Positions 36,833-45,772 are shown, counted from the stretch's first letter. The stretch: DNA of 64,000 bases from Streptomyces sp. Mut1 (GCF_030719295.1 NZ_CP120997.1:682001-746000), one strand, 5' to 3'. The notes: generated by a model from the letters alone, not told the origin. Translations and numbers: made by a program.

Positions 36833-38059
36833 TCAGCGGATCGGCATGCCGGAGAGGGTGCGGGCGATGACCAGGCGCTGGATCTCGCTCGTTCCCTCGA
36901 AGATCGTGTAGATCGCGGCGTCCCGGTGCATGCGCTCGACCGGGTATTCACGGGTGTAGCCGTTGCCACCGAGGATCTGGATCGCCTGGGCGGTGACCTT
37001 CTTGGCGGTCTCGCTCGCGTAGAGCTTGGACATGGAGCCCTCGGCGGACTCGAAGGGCTTGCCGGCGGTGGCCATCCAGGAGGCGCGCCAGACCAGGAGG
37101 CGGGCCGCGTCGATCTGGGTGCGCATGTCGGCGAGCTGGAAGGCGATGCCCTGGTTGTCGATGATCGGGCGGCCGAACTGGGTCCGGGTCCTGGCGTAGT
37201 CCAGCGCCACCTCGTACGCGGCACGGGCGGTGCCGACGGCCATGGCGCCGACGGCCGGGCGGGAGGCCTCGAAGGTGGCCATCGCCGCGTTCTTCACACG
37301 CTCGCCGCCTGAGGCGGCACGCTCGCGGGCGCGGGCGAGGCGCTGGTCGAGCTTCTCCTTGCCGCCGAGCAGGCAGTGACCGGGGACGCGCACGTCCTCA
37401 AGGACGACTTCGGCGGTGTGCGAGGCGCGGATGCCGTGCTTCTTGAACTTCTGGCCCTGCGACAGGCCGGGGGTGTCCGGCGGGACGATGAAGGAGGCGT
37501 GCCCCTTGGAGCCGAGTTCGGGGTCGACGACGGCGACGACCACGTGGACGTTGGCGATGCCGCCGTTGGTCGCCCAGGTCTTGGTGCCGTTGAGCACCCA
37601 CTCGTCCTTGGCCTGGTCGTAGACCGCGCGGGTGCGCATCGAGGCGACGTCGGAGCCGGCGTCGGGCTCGGAGGAGCAGAAGGCGGCGACCTTGACGTCG
37701 TCGGCGTCGCCGTACATCTGCGGGATCCAGGTGCCGATCTGTTCCTCGGTGCCGTTGGCGAGGACGCCGACGGCCGCCAGGCCCGTACCGACGATCGACA
37801 GGGCGATGCCGGCGTCGCCCCAGAACAGTTCCTCCATGGCCATCGGGATGCCGAGCCCCGTAGGATCGAAGAACTGCTGGGCGTAGAAGTCGAGGGAGTA
37901 GATCCCGACCTTCGCCGCCTCCTGGATGACGGGCCAGGGCGTTTCCTCACGCTCGTCCCACTCCGAAGCGGCCGGACGGATCACGTCAGCGGCAAAGCCG
38001 TGAAGCCAGTCACGGACCTCCTTCTGGTCATCGTTGAGTTCGAGCGTGAACTCCGCCAT
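36833..38059 (-). CDS. Acyl-CoA dehydrogenase
   Basis: A 408-residue flavin dehydrogenase. The N-terminal helix bundle begins [23 protein letters not shown]. The family signature [20 protein letters not shown], the FAD/substrate segment [43 protein letters not shown] and the catalytic Glu in [17 protein letters not shown] are all present. GGAGGGG precedes the ATG at 38059. It oxidises an acyl-CoA to the enoyl-CoA, passing electrons to ETF. It is divergent from a TetR regulator, and a long palindrome lies in the shared gap, so TetR control by an acyl-CoA or fatty acid ligand is likely. Confidence 0.93.
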   Translation of the reverse strand: MAEFTLELNDDQKEVRDWLHGFAADVIRPAASEWDEREETPWPVIQEAAKVGIYSLDFYAQQFFDPTGLGIPMAMEELFWGDAGIALSIVGTGLAAVGVLANGTEEQIGTWIPQMYGDADDVKVAAFCSSEPDAGSDVASMRTRAVYDQAKDEWVLNGTKTWATNGGIANVHVVVAVVDPELGSKGHASFIVPPDTPGLSQGQKFKKHGIRASHTAEVVLEDVRVPGHCLLGGKEKLDQRLARARERAASGGERVKNAAMATFEASRPAVGAMAVGTARAAYEVALDYARTRTQFGRPIIDNQGIAFQLADMRTQIDAARLLVWRASWMATAGKPFESAEGSMSKLYASETAKKVTAQAIQILGGNGYTREYPVERMHRDAAIYTIFEGTSEIQRLVIARTLSGMPIR

Positions 38060-38093
38060 GTTCCCCTCCACGTGCTACCTCGAAACGCCTCGT

Positions 38094-38128
38094 TACTTGC
38101 GGTAACAACAGTCTGTTACCGGCAAGTA
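38094..38128. promoter_or_regulatory. Long palindromic TetR operator candidate
   Basis: GGTAACA and TGTTACC are perfect arms with a 6-base spacer; the symmetry continues outward with TACTTGC on the left and GGCAAGTA on the right, one base longer. It starts 35 bases upstream of the acyl-CoA dehydrogenase start, in the gap shared with the divergent TetR gene. Confidence 0.75.
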
Positions 38129-38229
38129 GCCTCTGTCAACCACGCGAGACGCCATCCGCGCCGCGCCGGACAGGGTGTTACGTTGCGCAGGCAGGACGGA
38201 CAGGCACGGCCAGGGGTGGGAGAAACGAC

Positions 38230-38880
38230 ATGGAGACCACACGACAGGCGGAGCGCCAGCGGACCTCGGCGGAGCGCCGCCGCCGTGAGCTGCTGGAGGC
38301 CGCCGACCGCGTGGTACTCAGGGACGGCCCCGGGGCCTCGATGAACGCCATCGCGGCCGAGGCGGGAATCACCAAGCCCATCCTCTACCGGCACTTCGGC
38401 GACAAGGGCGGTCTCTACCGCGCCCTCGCCAAGCGGCACACCGACGCCCTGCTGAGCGCCCTGCGCGCCGCCCTCGACGCGCCCGCCGACCGCCGCGAAC
38501 GGGTTGAGTCGACCCTCGACACCTATCTCGCGGCCATCGAGGCACGCCCTCAGGTCTACCGCTTCCTGATGCACCCGTCCGACGACGCCACCCCCTCCCC
38601 CGAGCAGGGTTTCGACGTCGGCCGGCACTCCGCGCCGCTGCTGCGCCGCCTGGGCGAGGAGCTCGCGGCCGTCATCGCCGAGCGGGTGGACCTCGGCCCG
38701 GACAGCCAGGCCATGGCCCGCATCTGGGGCCATGGCATCGTCGGCATGATGCACGCGGCGGGCGACTGGTGGCTGGGCGAACGCCCGTGCTCCCGCGAGC
38801 AGTTGGTGCGGAGCCTGGCCGATCTACTCTGGGGCAGGCTGGCCGCCGCCGGCGACCGCTCGGGCGGCCCCGGCTTCTGA
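38230..38880 (+). CDS. TetR-family transcriptional regulator
   Basis: A 216-residue TetR regulator. The N-terminal DNA-binding domain has RRRELLEAADRVVLRDGPGASMNAIAAEAGITKPILYRHFGDKGGLYRAL, with the recognition helix ITKPILYRHF. The C-terminal ligand domain is TetR_C-like and ends in a Trp/Gly-rich stretch. GGGAG lies 7 bases before ATG. Its divergent orientation to acyl-CoA dehydrogenase and the palindrome between them suggest it represses that gene and possibly itself. The layout matches FadR/PsrA-like actinobacterial lipid regulators, which remains an inference. It converges with the deformylase gene. Confidence 0.92.
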   Translation: METTRQAERQRTSAERRRRELLEAADRVVLRDGPGASMNAIAAEAGITKPILYRHFGDKGGLYRALAKRHTDALLSALRAALDAPADRRERVESTLDTYLAAIEARPQVYRFLMHPSDDATPSPEQGFDVGRHSAPLLRRLGEELAAVIAERVDLGPDSQAMARIWGHGIVGMMHAAGDWWLGERPCSREQLVRSLADLLWGRLAAAGDRSGGPGF

Positions 38881-38891
38881 CGGGCCACCGG

Positions 38892-39446
38892 TCAGGCGGT
38901 GCGCCCCCAGGGTGCCCGGCGGGCCGCGCGCAGCACCCGAACCCGGCGCAGACCGGTCAGCCGGTCGGGGTAGACCCGGCCGTCGAGGTGGTCGCACTCG
39001 TGCTGGAGGCAGCGCGCGAAGAAGCCGGTCCCGGCGATCCGCACCGGCTCGCCCTCCACCGTCACCCCCTCCACCACGGCGTGGTCGAAGCGCGGCGTGC
39101 CGGCCTCCAGGCCCGGGAGCGAGAGGCAGCCCTCGGGTCCGCGCACGGTGACACCGTCCGCCTCGACCAGTACGGGGTTGACCACGTGGCCCAGGTGGCG
39201 CACGTCCTCGTCGTCGGGGCAGTCGAAGACGAACACCCTTGACGGCACACCGATCTGGTTGGCGGCGAGCCCGACGCCCCGCGCCTCGTACATCGTGGCG
39301 TACATGTCCTCGACGAGCCGGGCGAGCGCGGGACCGAAGTCCGTGACCGGTTCGCACGCCGCGTGCAGGACCGGGTCGCCGAGCAGGCTCATGGTCCGGA
39401 CGATTCCGGAACTGCCGGGGATCGGGCGGTTTCGCATGGCGGTCAT
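38892..39446 (-). CDS. def: Peptide deformylase
   Basis: A 184-residue metalloenzyme with all three deformylase motifs: GVGLAANQIG, EGCLSLPG and QHECDHLDG, whose Cys and two His bind the metal. It removes the formyl group from nascent proteins. The start is uncertain between ATG 39446 and an ATG three codons later; I use the first, which has GGAA 6 bases upstream. Streptomyces normally carry several def genes and this one is not next to fmt, so it is probably one of the extra copies. It converges with the TetR gene. Confidence 0.93.
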   Translation of the reverse strand: MTAMRNRPIPGSSGIVRTMSLLGDPVLHAACEPVTDFGPALARLVEDMYATMYEARGVGLAANQIGVPSRVFVFDCPDDEDVRHLGHVVNPVLVEADGVTVRGPEGCLSLPGLEAGTPRFDHAVVEGVTVEGEPVRIAGTGFFARCLQHECDHLDGRVYPDRLTGLRRVRVLRAARRAPWGRTA

Positions 39447-39652
39447 CGTACGTTCCGCACGACCGCCCGGACATGCCGGGCACCCCGCCCCCGCCCCCGT
39501 CAACTCCCGCGCTCCGGTCACCCGGCCGGACTCCGGGGCCGGCCCCGCGGCCGCACATGTGATGCGTGATGCGGGCGCCGAACGTGAACGGTTCGGGCGC
39601 TCAGCGACTTCCACACGTTCATGTCTCTGACCAACGCACACATGCATGACCG
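39447..39652. other. Intergenic region between def and the pectate lyase promoter
   Basis: About 200 bases between divergent genes. It contains an imperfect GCGCCGAAC/GTTCGGGCGC inverted repeat near 39573-39600 and no gene-like frame. The promoter and operator of the pectate lyase lie immediately to the right. Confidence 0.4.
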
Positions 39653-39681
39653 TTGACGTGCCCATGGCATCACTCTACGGT
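39653..39681 (+). promoter_or_regulatory. Vegetative-type promoter of the pectate lyase gene
   Basis: TTGACG (39653-39658) and TACGGT (39676-39681) with a 17-base spacer, very close to the HrdB consensus. The predicted transcription start falls about 7 bases further, inside the operator-like palindrome. Confidence 0.75.
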
Positions 39682-39686
39682 CGATG

Positions 39687-39698
39687 GAAAGCGCTTGC
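39687..39698. promoter_or_regulatory. LacI-type operator candidate at the pectate lyase start site
   Basis: GAAAGCGCTTGC contains the perfect CG-centred palindrome AAGCGCTT, the usual core of LacI-family operators. It directly follows the -10 element, so bound repressor would block transcription. No lacI gene is adjacent; the regulator would act from elsewhere. Confidence 0.65.
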
Positions 39699-39751
39699 AC
39701 CGGGCCGGGCGCCAGTCCGCGCCACACCCTCCCCCCACCTGGAGTCGAACG

Positions 39752-40951
39752 ATGCAGATCAAAACCGTTCTCGCATGTGCCGGCCTGCTGGCCGGCTCGC
39801 TCGCCACCCTGGGCGCCACCGCGCAGGCCGCCCCGGCGCACGAGACGGCCTCCGTGCGACCGGCCGCCGCAGCGCTGTACGTGGCGCCGGACGGCACCGC
39901 CGACGCGGCGGGCACGGAGTCGGACCCCACCACGCTGTCCTCGGCGATCGGCCGGGTCGGCTCCGGAGGGACGATCTACCTGCGCGGCGGCACGTACCAC
40001 TACGGGCAGACGGTCACCATCGAGCCGGGCAACGACGGCACGTCGGGCGCCCGCACCACGATGGCCGCCTACCCGGGCGAGCAACCGGTGCTGAACTTCT
40101 CGGAGATGAGCGAGGACCCGGCCAACCGCGGGCTCGCGGTGAACGGCGCCTACTGGCACATCGACGGCATCACGGTCGAGCACGCGGGTGACAACGGCAT
40201 CTTCGTCGGCGGCAGCAACAACGTCATCGAGCACGTCGTGACGCGCTTCAACCACGACTCGGGCCTGCAGATCTCCCGGATCTCCTCCAGCACCCCCGAC
40301 GACGAGTGGCCCGCCGACAACCTCATCCTGAGCTCGGAGTCGCACGACAACGCCGACTCCGACGGCGAGGACGCCGACGGCTTCGCCTCCAAGCTCACCT
40401 CGGGCCCCGGCAACGTCTTCCGCTACACCGTCTCCCACAACAACATCGACGACGGCTGGGACCTCTACACCAAGAAGGACACCGGCCCGATCGGCCGGGT
40501 GACCATCGAGGACTCGCTCTCCTACGACAACGGCACCCTCTCCGACGGGACCGTGAACGACGACGGCGACCGCAACGGCTTCAAGCTCGGCGGCGACGGC
40601 ATCGCGGTCGACCACATCGTGCGGCGCAACATCGCCTACAACAACGGACACCACGGGTTCACGTACAACAACAACCCCGGCTCGATGACCGTGTCGGACA
40701 ACATCGGCATCGACAACGAGGAGCGCAACTTCTCCTTCGACAAGGGGACTTCGGTGTTCCGCGACAACACCTCCTGCCGTGGCGGCAGCGGCTCCAACGA
40801 CAAGACCGTCGGGGACGCGGACAGCTCCAACCAGTTCTGGTCGGGATCGAACGGCTCCCGGTGCTCCGCGTACGAGGGCGCCATGCAGTGGTCGTTCGCC
40901 TCGGACGGCCGCCTCGTGGTGTCGTTCGGCGGGAACGTCGTCACGCCGTGA
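39752..40951 (+). CDS. Secreted pectate lyase, PL9-type beta-helix
   Basis: A 399-residue secreted enzyme. Residues 1-27 form a signal peptide (cleavage near AQA-AP). The rest is a right-handed beta-helix starting YVAPDGTADAAGTESDPTTLSSAIGRVGSGGTIYLRGGTY. The central DADGFASKLTSGPGNVF, with the Lys that acts as base in PL9 enzymes, and NIDDGWDLYTKKDTGPIG, with the calcium-binding Asp residues, identify polysaccharide lyase family 9. It cleaves polygalacturonate by elimination. GGAG lies 8 bases before ATG. It has its own promoter with an overlapping operator and ends in a strong hairpin, so it is a single-gene unit. Confidence 0.9.
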   Translation: MQIKTVLACAGLLAGSLATLGATAQAAPAHETASVRPAAAALYVAPDGTADAAGTESDPTTLSSAIGRVGSGGTIYLRGGTYHYGQTVTIEPGNDGTSGARTTMAAYPGEQPVLNFSEMSEDPANRGLAVNGAYWHIDGITVEHAGDNGIFVGGSNNVIEHVVTRFNHDSGLQISRISSSTPDDEWPADNLILSSESHDNADSDGEDADGFASKLTSGPGNVFRYTVSHNNIDDGWDLYTKKDTGPIGRVTIEDSLSYDNGTLSDGTVNDDGDRNGFKLGGDGIAVDHIVRRNIAYNNGHHGFTYNNNPGSMTVSDNIGIDNEERNFSFDKGTSVFRDNTSCRGGSGSNDKTVGDADSSNQFWSGSNGSRCSAYEGAMQWSFASDGRLVVSFGGNVVTP

Positions 40952-40962
40952 CCGGCCGCGGG

Positions 40963-40989
40963 GCCCGGGGGTACGGCATACCCCCGGGC
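40963..40989. terminator. Bidirectional hairpin terminator
   Basis: GCCCGGGGGTA and TACCCCCGGGC form a perfect 11-bp stem with a 5-base loop, between the convergent pectate lyase and AlaRS-like genes. Confidence 0.75.
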
Positions 40990-41000
40990 ACCGCTCCCCC

Positions 41001-42167
41001 TCACCCCTCCCGCAGACTCGTGATCAGTTCGCGCGGCAGACCGTGCGTGTCGTGGAGGTAGTGGAAGTCCTCGTCGGTCAGCGACCCCCGGAAGCGGGGC
41101 CGGGCGAGCACCCGACGGCCCCGTTCCAGGAGCCCGGTGAACCGGCGCTCCTCCTCGGCCAGCACCCGCGGCACCACACCGGGGTCCAGGTCCTGCCGGA
41201 AGTGGTCCAGGGTGTGCCGGACCAGTTCGGGCGGCAGGTCCCCGAGGGTGCGCGAGGGATCGTCGCGCCGGAGCACGGTCAGCACCCGCCGCAGCAGGCG
41301 CCGCAGCACGTACCCCCGCCCGGTGGCGGCCGGGCGCACCCCGTCCCCGATGACGACGACGGCGGACCGCAGATGGTCGCAGACCAGCCGCAGCGACACC
41401 TCGTCCAGCGGCCACGGGCCCGGCACGAGGCGGCGCCAGGGGTCGAAGGCGTCGCACTCGAAGACCGACCGCCTGCCCTGGAGCAGCGTGGCCAGCCGCT
41501 CAAGACCGAGCCCGGTGTCGACATTGCGCCGGGGCAGCGGCACGAGCGAGCCGTCGTCGAGCCGGCGGTGGCTCATCGTGACGTGGTTCCACACCTCCAC
41601 CCACCGCTCGTCCCGGGTGGGGGTGGAGACGGGCGGTCCCTCACCGCTCCACAGGAAGATCTCCGAGTCGGGGCCGCAGGGTCCGACCGGGCCGTTGGAC
41701 CACCAGTTGTCCTCCACGGTGAGCTCGACGGGGACACCGAGGTCCTGCCACATCCGCAGGGAGGCCGTGTCCCGCCCGGTCCGGCCGTCACCCGCGTACA
41801 CCGTGGCGTGCAGCCGTCCGGGGTCGACCCCCAGCCCCTCGGTGAGCAGCCCGTATCCCCAGTCGAGGCTGCACGGGCCGTCGTAGTCGCCCAGCGACCA
41901 GGTGCCGAGCATCTCGAAGACGGTCAGGTGGGTGGCGTCCCCGACCTCGTCCAGGTCGGTGGTCCGCAGACAGCGCTGTACGTTGACGAGCCGGCTGCCC
42001 CCGGGGTGGGGGCGGCCCTCCAGGTACGGGGTGAGCGGGTGCATGCCGGACGTGGTGAAGAGCACGGGGTCGCCGGGCGGCGGCAGCAGGGTCGAGCCGA
42101 CGACGCGGTGGTGGCCGCGGTCCTCGAAGTACTCGACGAATGTGCGGGTCAGCTGTTCCGTATCCAT
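41001..42167 (-). CDS. Truncated alanyl-tRNA synthetase-like protein (catalytic core only)
   Basis: A 388-residue class II synthetase fragment that stands alone. It keeps the AlaRS core: TRTFVEYFEDRGHHRVVGSTLLPPPGDPVLFTTSGMHPLTPYL, QRCLRTTDLDEVG with FEMLGTWSLGDY, GPVGPCGPDSEIFLW, the motif 3 segment GLGLERLATLLQG, and GRGYVLRRLLRRVL of the tRNA-recognition part. It stops right after HDTHGLPRELI, so the editing, HxxxH and C-terminal dimerisation domains of the usual 880-residue enzyme are absent. AAGGAG lies 8 bases before the ATG at 42167. It may activate alanine for a non-ribosomal purpose or charge a minimal RNA. It is divergent from murT-gatD. The protein is intact and well conserved, so decay is unlikely. 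Confidence 0.85.
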   Translation of the reverse strand: MDTEQLTRTFVEYFEDRGHHRVVGSTLLPPPGDPVLFTTSGMHPLTPYLEGRPHPGGSRLVNVQRCLRTTDLDEVGDATHLTVFEMLGTWSLGDYDGPCSLDWGYGLLTEGLGVDPGRLHATVYAGDGRTGRDTASLRMWQDLGVPVELTVEDNWWSNGPVGPCGPDSEIFLWSGEGPPVSTPTRDERWVEVWNHVTMSHRRLDDGSLVPLPRRNVDTGLGLERLATLLQGRRSVFECDAFDPWRRLVPGPWPLDEVSLRLVCDHLRSAVVVIGDGVRPAATGRGYVLRRLLRRVLTVLRRDDPSRTLGDLPPELVRHTLDHFRQDLDPGVVPRVLAEEERRFTGLLERGRRVLARPRFRGSLTDEDFHYLHDTHGLPRELITSLREG

Positions 42168-42558
42168 GGGGATGACTCCTTCGCGTCGCAGCGGGGAGGC
42201 ACCGGAGAACGGGACCCGTTCGGTCACCCGGCCGGGGCACGAATACCGCGGCACTACCGACGGACCGTTTCCGGTCGCCGGGGGAGGGGAATGTCAGACG
42301 GCGGCAACCGGCGAGCCGGGCGCTCGCGCGGTCGCGGTGGTGATCGGGCCGATGACGTTCATAACGGCGACGGTAACGCGCTCCCGGCCGCCGGCGCACC
42401 CGGAATTCCGGGCCGGCGCACCCGCGGACCACGCGATGGCGCTCCCGCGCGCCGCTCATTCCACGGGAACTCCACGTGCCGGACGGTGCCGCGGTGCCGT
42501 CACCGCGCCGGACATCGATAGGCTGGGCGGCGGACCGATGCAAGGAGGATCTAGGACG
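42168..42558. other. Divergent promoter region between the AlaRS-like gene and murT
   Basis: About 390 bases without a gene. AAGGAGG for murT lies at its right end and AAGGAG for the AlaRS-like gene at its left end. It holds several short GC palindromes (for example around 42395-42425 GCCGGCGCACCCGGAATTCC) but no convincing T-box, although the leftward strand has GTGCCGCGGTA and AACGGG/CCGTT segments faintly like T-box elements. Confidence 0.4.
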
Positions 42559-43797
42559 ATGGCAGGCAACACGGAGCCGTTGTCGCCGCGGGCCAAGCTG
42601 GCCGTGACGGCGGGCAAGGCCGCTGCGGCGGTGTCGCGGGCAGCCGGGCGGGGCAGCGGATCGGTGATCGGCGGCCGGGTGGCGCTCAAGCTCGACCCCG
42701 ACCTGCTCGGGCGGCTGGCGCAGCACCTGGACGTGATCCTCGTGTCGGCGACGAACGGCAAGACGACCACCACACGGCTGATCGCCGAGGCGCTGCGGGC
42801 CGCGGGCCCGGTCGTCTCGAACGCGCTGGGCGCCAACATGCCCGCGGGCATCACCTCGGCCCTGGCCGGCGGCTCCGACGCGCAGTACGGCGTGATCGAG
42901 GTCGACGAGAAGTACCTCGCGGGGGTCGCCCGCGACACGACGCCCAAGGTGATCGCGCTGCTCAACCTCTCGCGCGACCAGCTGGACCGGGCCGCGGAGA
43001 CGCGGATGCTGGCCGAGAAGTGGCGCGAGGGACTGTCCGGCTCCAAGGCCGTGATCGTCGCCAACGCCGACGACCCGCTGATCGTCTGGGCGGCCTCCTC
43101 CTCCCCCAATGTGGTGTGGGTGGCAGCCGGCCAGGCGTGGAAGGACGACGCCTGGTCCTGCCCGTCCTGCGGCGGTGTCATGCAGCGCCCCGGCGACGAC
43201 TGGTTCTGCGGCGAGTGCGGTTTCCGCCGCCCGCCGCCGAGCTGGGTCCTGCACGGGGACTACGTCCTCGACCCGCACGGTTCGGCGTGGCCGATCCACC
43301 TCCAGCTCCCCGGCCGCGCCAACAAGGCCAACGCGACGAGTTCGGCGGCCGTCGCCGCCGTCTTCGGTGTGCCGCCCCAGGTGGCCCTGGAGCGCATGTA
43401 CCAGGTGCAGGCCGTCGCCGGCCGCTACGACGTGGTGAGCTTCCTCGGCCGTGAGCTGCGGCTCCTGCTGGCGAAGAACCCGGCGGGCTGGCTGGAGACG
43501 TTCTCCCTGATCGACCCGCCGCCCACCCCGGTGATCCTGTCGGTCAACGCGCGCGGCGCGGACGGCACGGACACCTCGTGGCTGTGGGACGTCGACTACA
43601 CCCAGCTCGCGGGCCACCCGATCTTCGTGCTCGGCGACCGCAAGCTGGACCTCGCGGTCCGGCTCGAAGTGGCCGGACTCGACTTCCGGGTCTGCGAGAA
43701 CCTCGATGAGGCCGTGCAGCAGGCACCGCCGGGACGCATCGAGGTCATCGCCAACTACACCGCCTTCCAGGATCTGCGCCGTCGTGTCGGCAACTGA
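42559..43797 (+). CDS. murT: MurT subunit of lipid II isoglutaminyl synthase
   Basis: A 412-residue Mur-ligase-like protein. The ATP loop VSATNGKTTTTRL holds Lys68. An inserted zinc ribbon has Cys201, Cys204, Cys217 and Cys220 (CPSCGG and CGEC), a hallmark of MurT. The C-terminal domain DUF1727 follows (about 310-412). With GatD it amidates the alpha-carboxyl of D-Glu in lipid II, using glutamine and ATP, in the cytosol. AAGGAGGA precedes the ATG at 42559. It is followed by gatD after 34 bases in the same direction, forming the standard two-gene unit. Confidence 0.95.
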   Translation: MAGNTEPLSPRAKLAVTAGKAAAAVSRAAGRGSGSVIGGRVALKLDPDLLGRLAQHLDVILVSATNGKTTTTRLIAEALRAAGPVVSNALGANMPAGITSALAGGSDAQYGVIEVDEKYLAGVARDTTPKVIALLNLSRDQLDRAAETRMLAEKWREGLSGSKAVIVANADDPLIVWAASSSPNVVWVAAGQAWKDDAWSCPSCGGVMQRPGDDWFCGECGFRRPPPSWVLHGDYVLDPHGSAWPIHLQLPGRANKANATSSAAVAAVFGVPPQVALERMYQVQAVAGRYDVVSFLGRELRLLLAKNPAGWLETFSLIDPPPTPVILSVNARGADGTDTSWLWDVDYTQLAGHPIFVLGDRKLDLAVRLEVAGLDFRVCENLDEAVQQAPPGRIEVIANYTAFQDLRRRVGN

Positions 43798-43831
43798 CCC
43801 CGGCCCCGGCCCCCTCCGGAGAGGACGAAGC

Positions 43832-44560
43832 ATGAGCAACAACAGCCTGCGGCTGGTGTGGGTCTACCCGGACCTGCTGAGCACCTACGGCGATCAGGGC
43901 AACGCCCTGATGGTAGAGCGCCGGGCCCGTCAGCGCGGTCTCGACGTGTCGCGCGTCGATGTCCGCAGCGACCAGCCGGTCCCCACGTCCGGGGACATCT
44001 ATCTGATCGGCGGCGGCGAGGACCGGCCGCAGCGGCTCGCGGCGGAGCGGCTGCGCCGTGACGGCGGCCTCAGCCGGGCCGCGTCCAACGGCGCGATCAT
44101 CTTCTCGGTCTGCGCCGGCTACCAGATCCTCGGCCACGAGTTCGTCAACGACCTCGGTGAGCGCGAGCAGGGCCTCGGTCTCCTGGACGTGGTCTCGACC
44201 CGCGGCGAGGGTGAGCGGTGCGTCGGCGACGTGCTGGGGGACATCGACCCACACCTCGGTCTTCCGCCGCTGACCGGCTTCGAGAACCACCAGGGCGTCA
44301 CGCATCTCGGCCCGACGGCGCGGCCGTTCGCGCGGGTGCGGTTCGGCCGGGGCAACGGCACGGGCGACGGCACGGAGGGCGCGTACAACGACACGGTCTT
44401 CGGCACCTATATGCACGGTCCCGTGATGGCGCGGAACCCGCTGATCGCGGACCTGCTGCTGAAGCTGGCGCTCGATGTGAACGCTCTTCCGCCCACCGAC
44501 GACCGGTGGTACGAGGCGCTGCGCGCGGAGCGCATCGCAGCGGCCACACAGCCCGCCTGA
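43832..44560 (+). CDS. gatD: GatD glutamine amidotransferase subunit of lipid II isoglutaminyl synthase
   Basis: A 242-residue class I-like glutaminase of the CobB/CobQ type. Cys94 in FSVCAGYQILG is the nucleophile and His195 in GTYMHGPVMARNP the base; residue 94 equals the position reported for Staphylococcus aureus GatD. It releases ammonia from glutamine for MurT. GGAGAGG precedes the ATG at 43832. It is encoded 34 bases after murT. The N-terminal LVWVYPDLLSTYGDQGNALMVERRA is typical of the family. Confidence 0.95.
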   Translation: MSNNSLRLVWVYPDLLSTYGDQGNALMVERRARQRGLDVSRVDVRSDQPVPTSGDIYLIGGGEDRPQRLAAERLRRDGGLSRAASNGAIIFSVCAGYQILGHEFVNDLGEREQGLGLLDVVSTRGEGERCVGDVLGDIDPHLGLPPLTGFENHQGVTHLGPTARPFARVRFGRGNGTGDGTEGAYNDTVFGTYMHGPVMARNPLIADLLLKLALDVNALPPTDDRWYEALRAERIAAATQPA

Positions 44561-44727
44561 CCAGGCCTTTTCGAATCGGTCCGATGAGGCCGATCGGGCT
44601 CAGTTGAGCGGAGTCCAGCAGGCGGACGCCCGGTTCGGTCCCGCCACCCTGCGCCGGTAGGGTGGCGGGGATCCAACCGGACGACGTGGTCCGGTCGTCG
44701 GCCCACGTTGCAAAGGTTTCCCGGGCA

Positions 44728-45753
44728 ATGCGAATTGGTGTGCTCACCTCCGGCGGCGACTGCCCCGGCCTCAATGCGGTCATCCGGTCCGTCGTCCACC
44801 GCGCTGTGGTCGACCACGGCGACGAGGTCATCGGCTTCCACGACGGCTGGCGGGGCCTCCTGGAGTGCGACTACCGCAAGCTCGACCTGGACGCGGTCGG
44901 CGGCATCCTCGCCCGCGGCGGCACCATCCTCGGCTCCTCCCGGGTCCAGCCCGCGCATCTGCGCGGCGGCATCGAGCAGGCCAGGGGCCACGTCCGGGAT
45001 CTCGGTCTCGACGCGATCATTCCGATCGGCGGCGAGGGCACCCTCAAGGCGGCGAACCTGCTGTCCGAGGCGGGGCTGCCGATCGTGGGCGTGCCGAAGA
45101 CCATCGACAACGACATCGCCTCCACCGACGTCACCTTCGGCTTCGACACCGCCGTCGGAGTCGCCACCGAGGCGCTCGACCGGCTGAAGACCACCGCCGA
45201 GTCGCACCAGCGGGTCATGATCGTCGAGGTCATGGGCCGGCACACCGGCTGGATCGCCCTGCACTCGGGCATGGCGGCCGGTGCGCACGCCGTCGTCGTC
45301 CCCGAGCGCCCCTTCGACATCGACGAGCTGACGGAGCTGGTGGGCCGCCGCTTCTCGGCCGGCAAGAAGTTCGCGATCGTGGTGGTCGCCGAGGGCGCGA
45401 AGCCGCGCGAGGGCTCCATGGAGTTCGAGTCGGGCGTCAAGGACGTCTACGGGCACGAGCGCTTCACGGGCGTGGCGACCCAGCTCTCCATCGAGCTGGA
45501 GCAGCGGCTCGGCAAGGAGGCCCGCCCGGTGATCCTCGGCCATGTGCAGCGCGGCGGCACCCCGACCGCGTACGACAGGGTCCTCGCGACCCGCTTCGGC
45601 TGGCACGCGGTGGAGGCCGCGCACCGCGGCGAGTTCGGCATGATGACGGCGCTGCGCGGCACGGACATCGTCATGGTCCCGCTGGCGCATGCCGTGGAGA
45701 CGCTGAAGACGGTGCCCGCCGAGCGGTACGCCGAGGTGGAGTGCGTGCTCTGA
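44728..45753 (+). CDS. pfkA: 6-phosphofructokinase (actinobacterial ATP-type)
   Basis: A 341-residue phosphofructokinase. The start RIGVLTSGGDCPGLNAVIR is the nucleotide-binding loop, GGEGT at 101-105 has Gly at position 104, which points to ATP rather than pyrophosphate, and PKTIDNDI carries Lys124, a feature of the mixed group III enzymes found in Streptomyces. VMGRHTGWIALHSG and GHVQRGGTPTAYDR complete the active site. It phosphorylates fructose 6-phosphate in glycolysis. Streptomyces have several copies. No clear ribosome site is seen beyond GGTTTCCCGGG. A strong hairpin follows the stop. Confidence 0.95.
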   Translation: MRIGVLTSGGDCPGLNAVIRSVVHRAVVDHGDEVIGFHDGWRGLLECDYRKLDLDAVGGILARGGTILGSSRVQPAHLRGGIEQARGHVRDLGLDAIIPIGGEGTLKAANLLSEAGLPIVGVPKTIDNDIASTDVTFGFDTAVGVATEALDRLKTTAESHQRVMIVEVMGRHTGWIALHSGMAAGAHAVVVPERPFDIDELTELVGRRFSAGKKFAIVVVAEGAKPREGSMEFESGVKDVYGHERFTGVATQLSIELEQRLGKEARPVILGHVQRGGTPTAYDRVLATRFGWHAVEAAHRGEFGMMTALRGTDIVMVPLAHAVETLKTVPAERYAEVECVL

Positions 45754-45772
45754 GCGACACCACGACCCGAGA

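Noticed and set aside
42168..42330. Possible T-box leader of the AlaRS-like gene
   Set aside because: GTGCCGCGGTA and an AACGGG/CCGTT hairpin are faintly similar, but no Stem I landmarks, specifier loop or proper antiterminator could be found.
41788..43842. A 684-codon minus-strand frame across murT
   Set aside because: Antisense to murT and out of frame with the AlaRS-like gene; no motifs.
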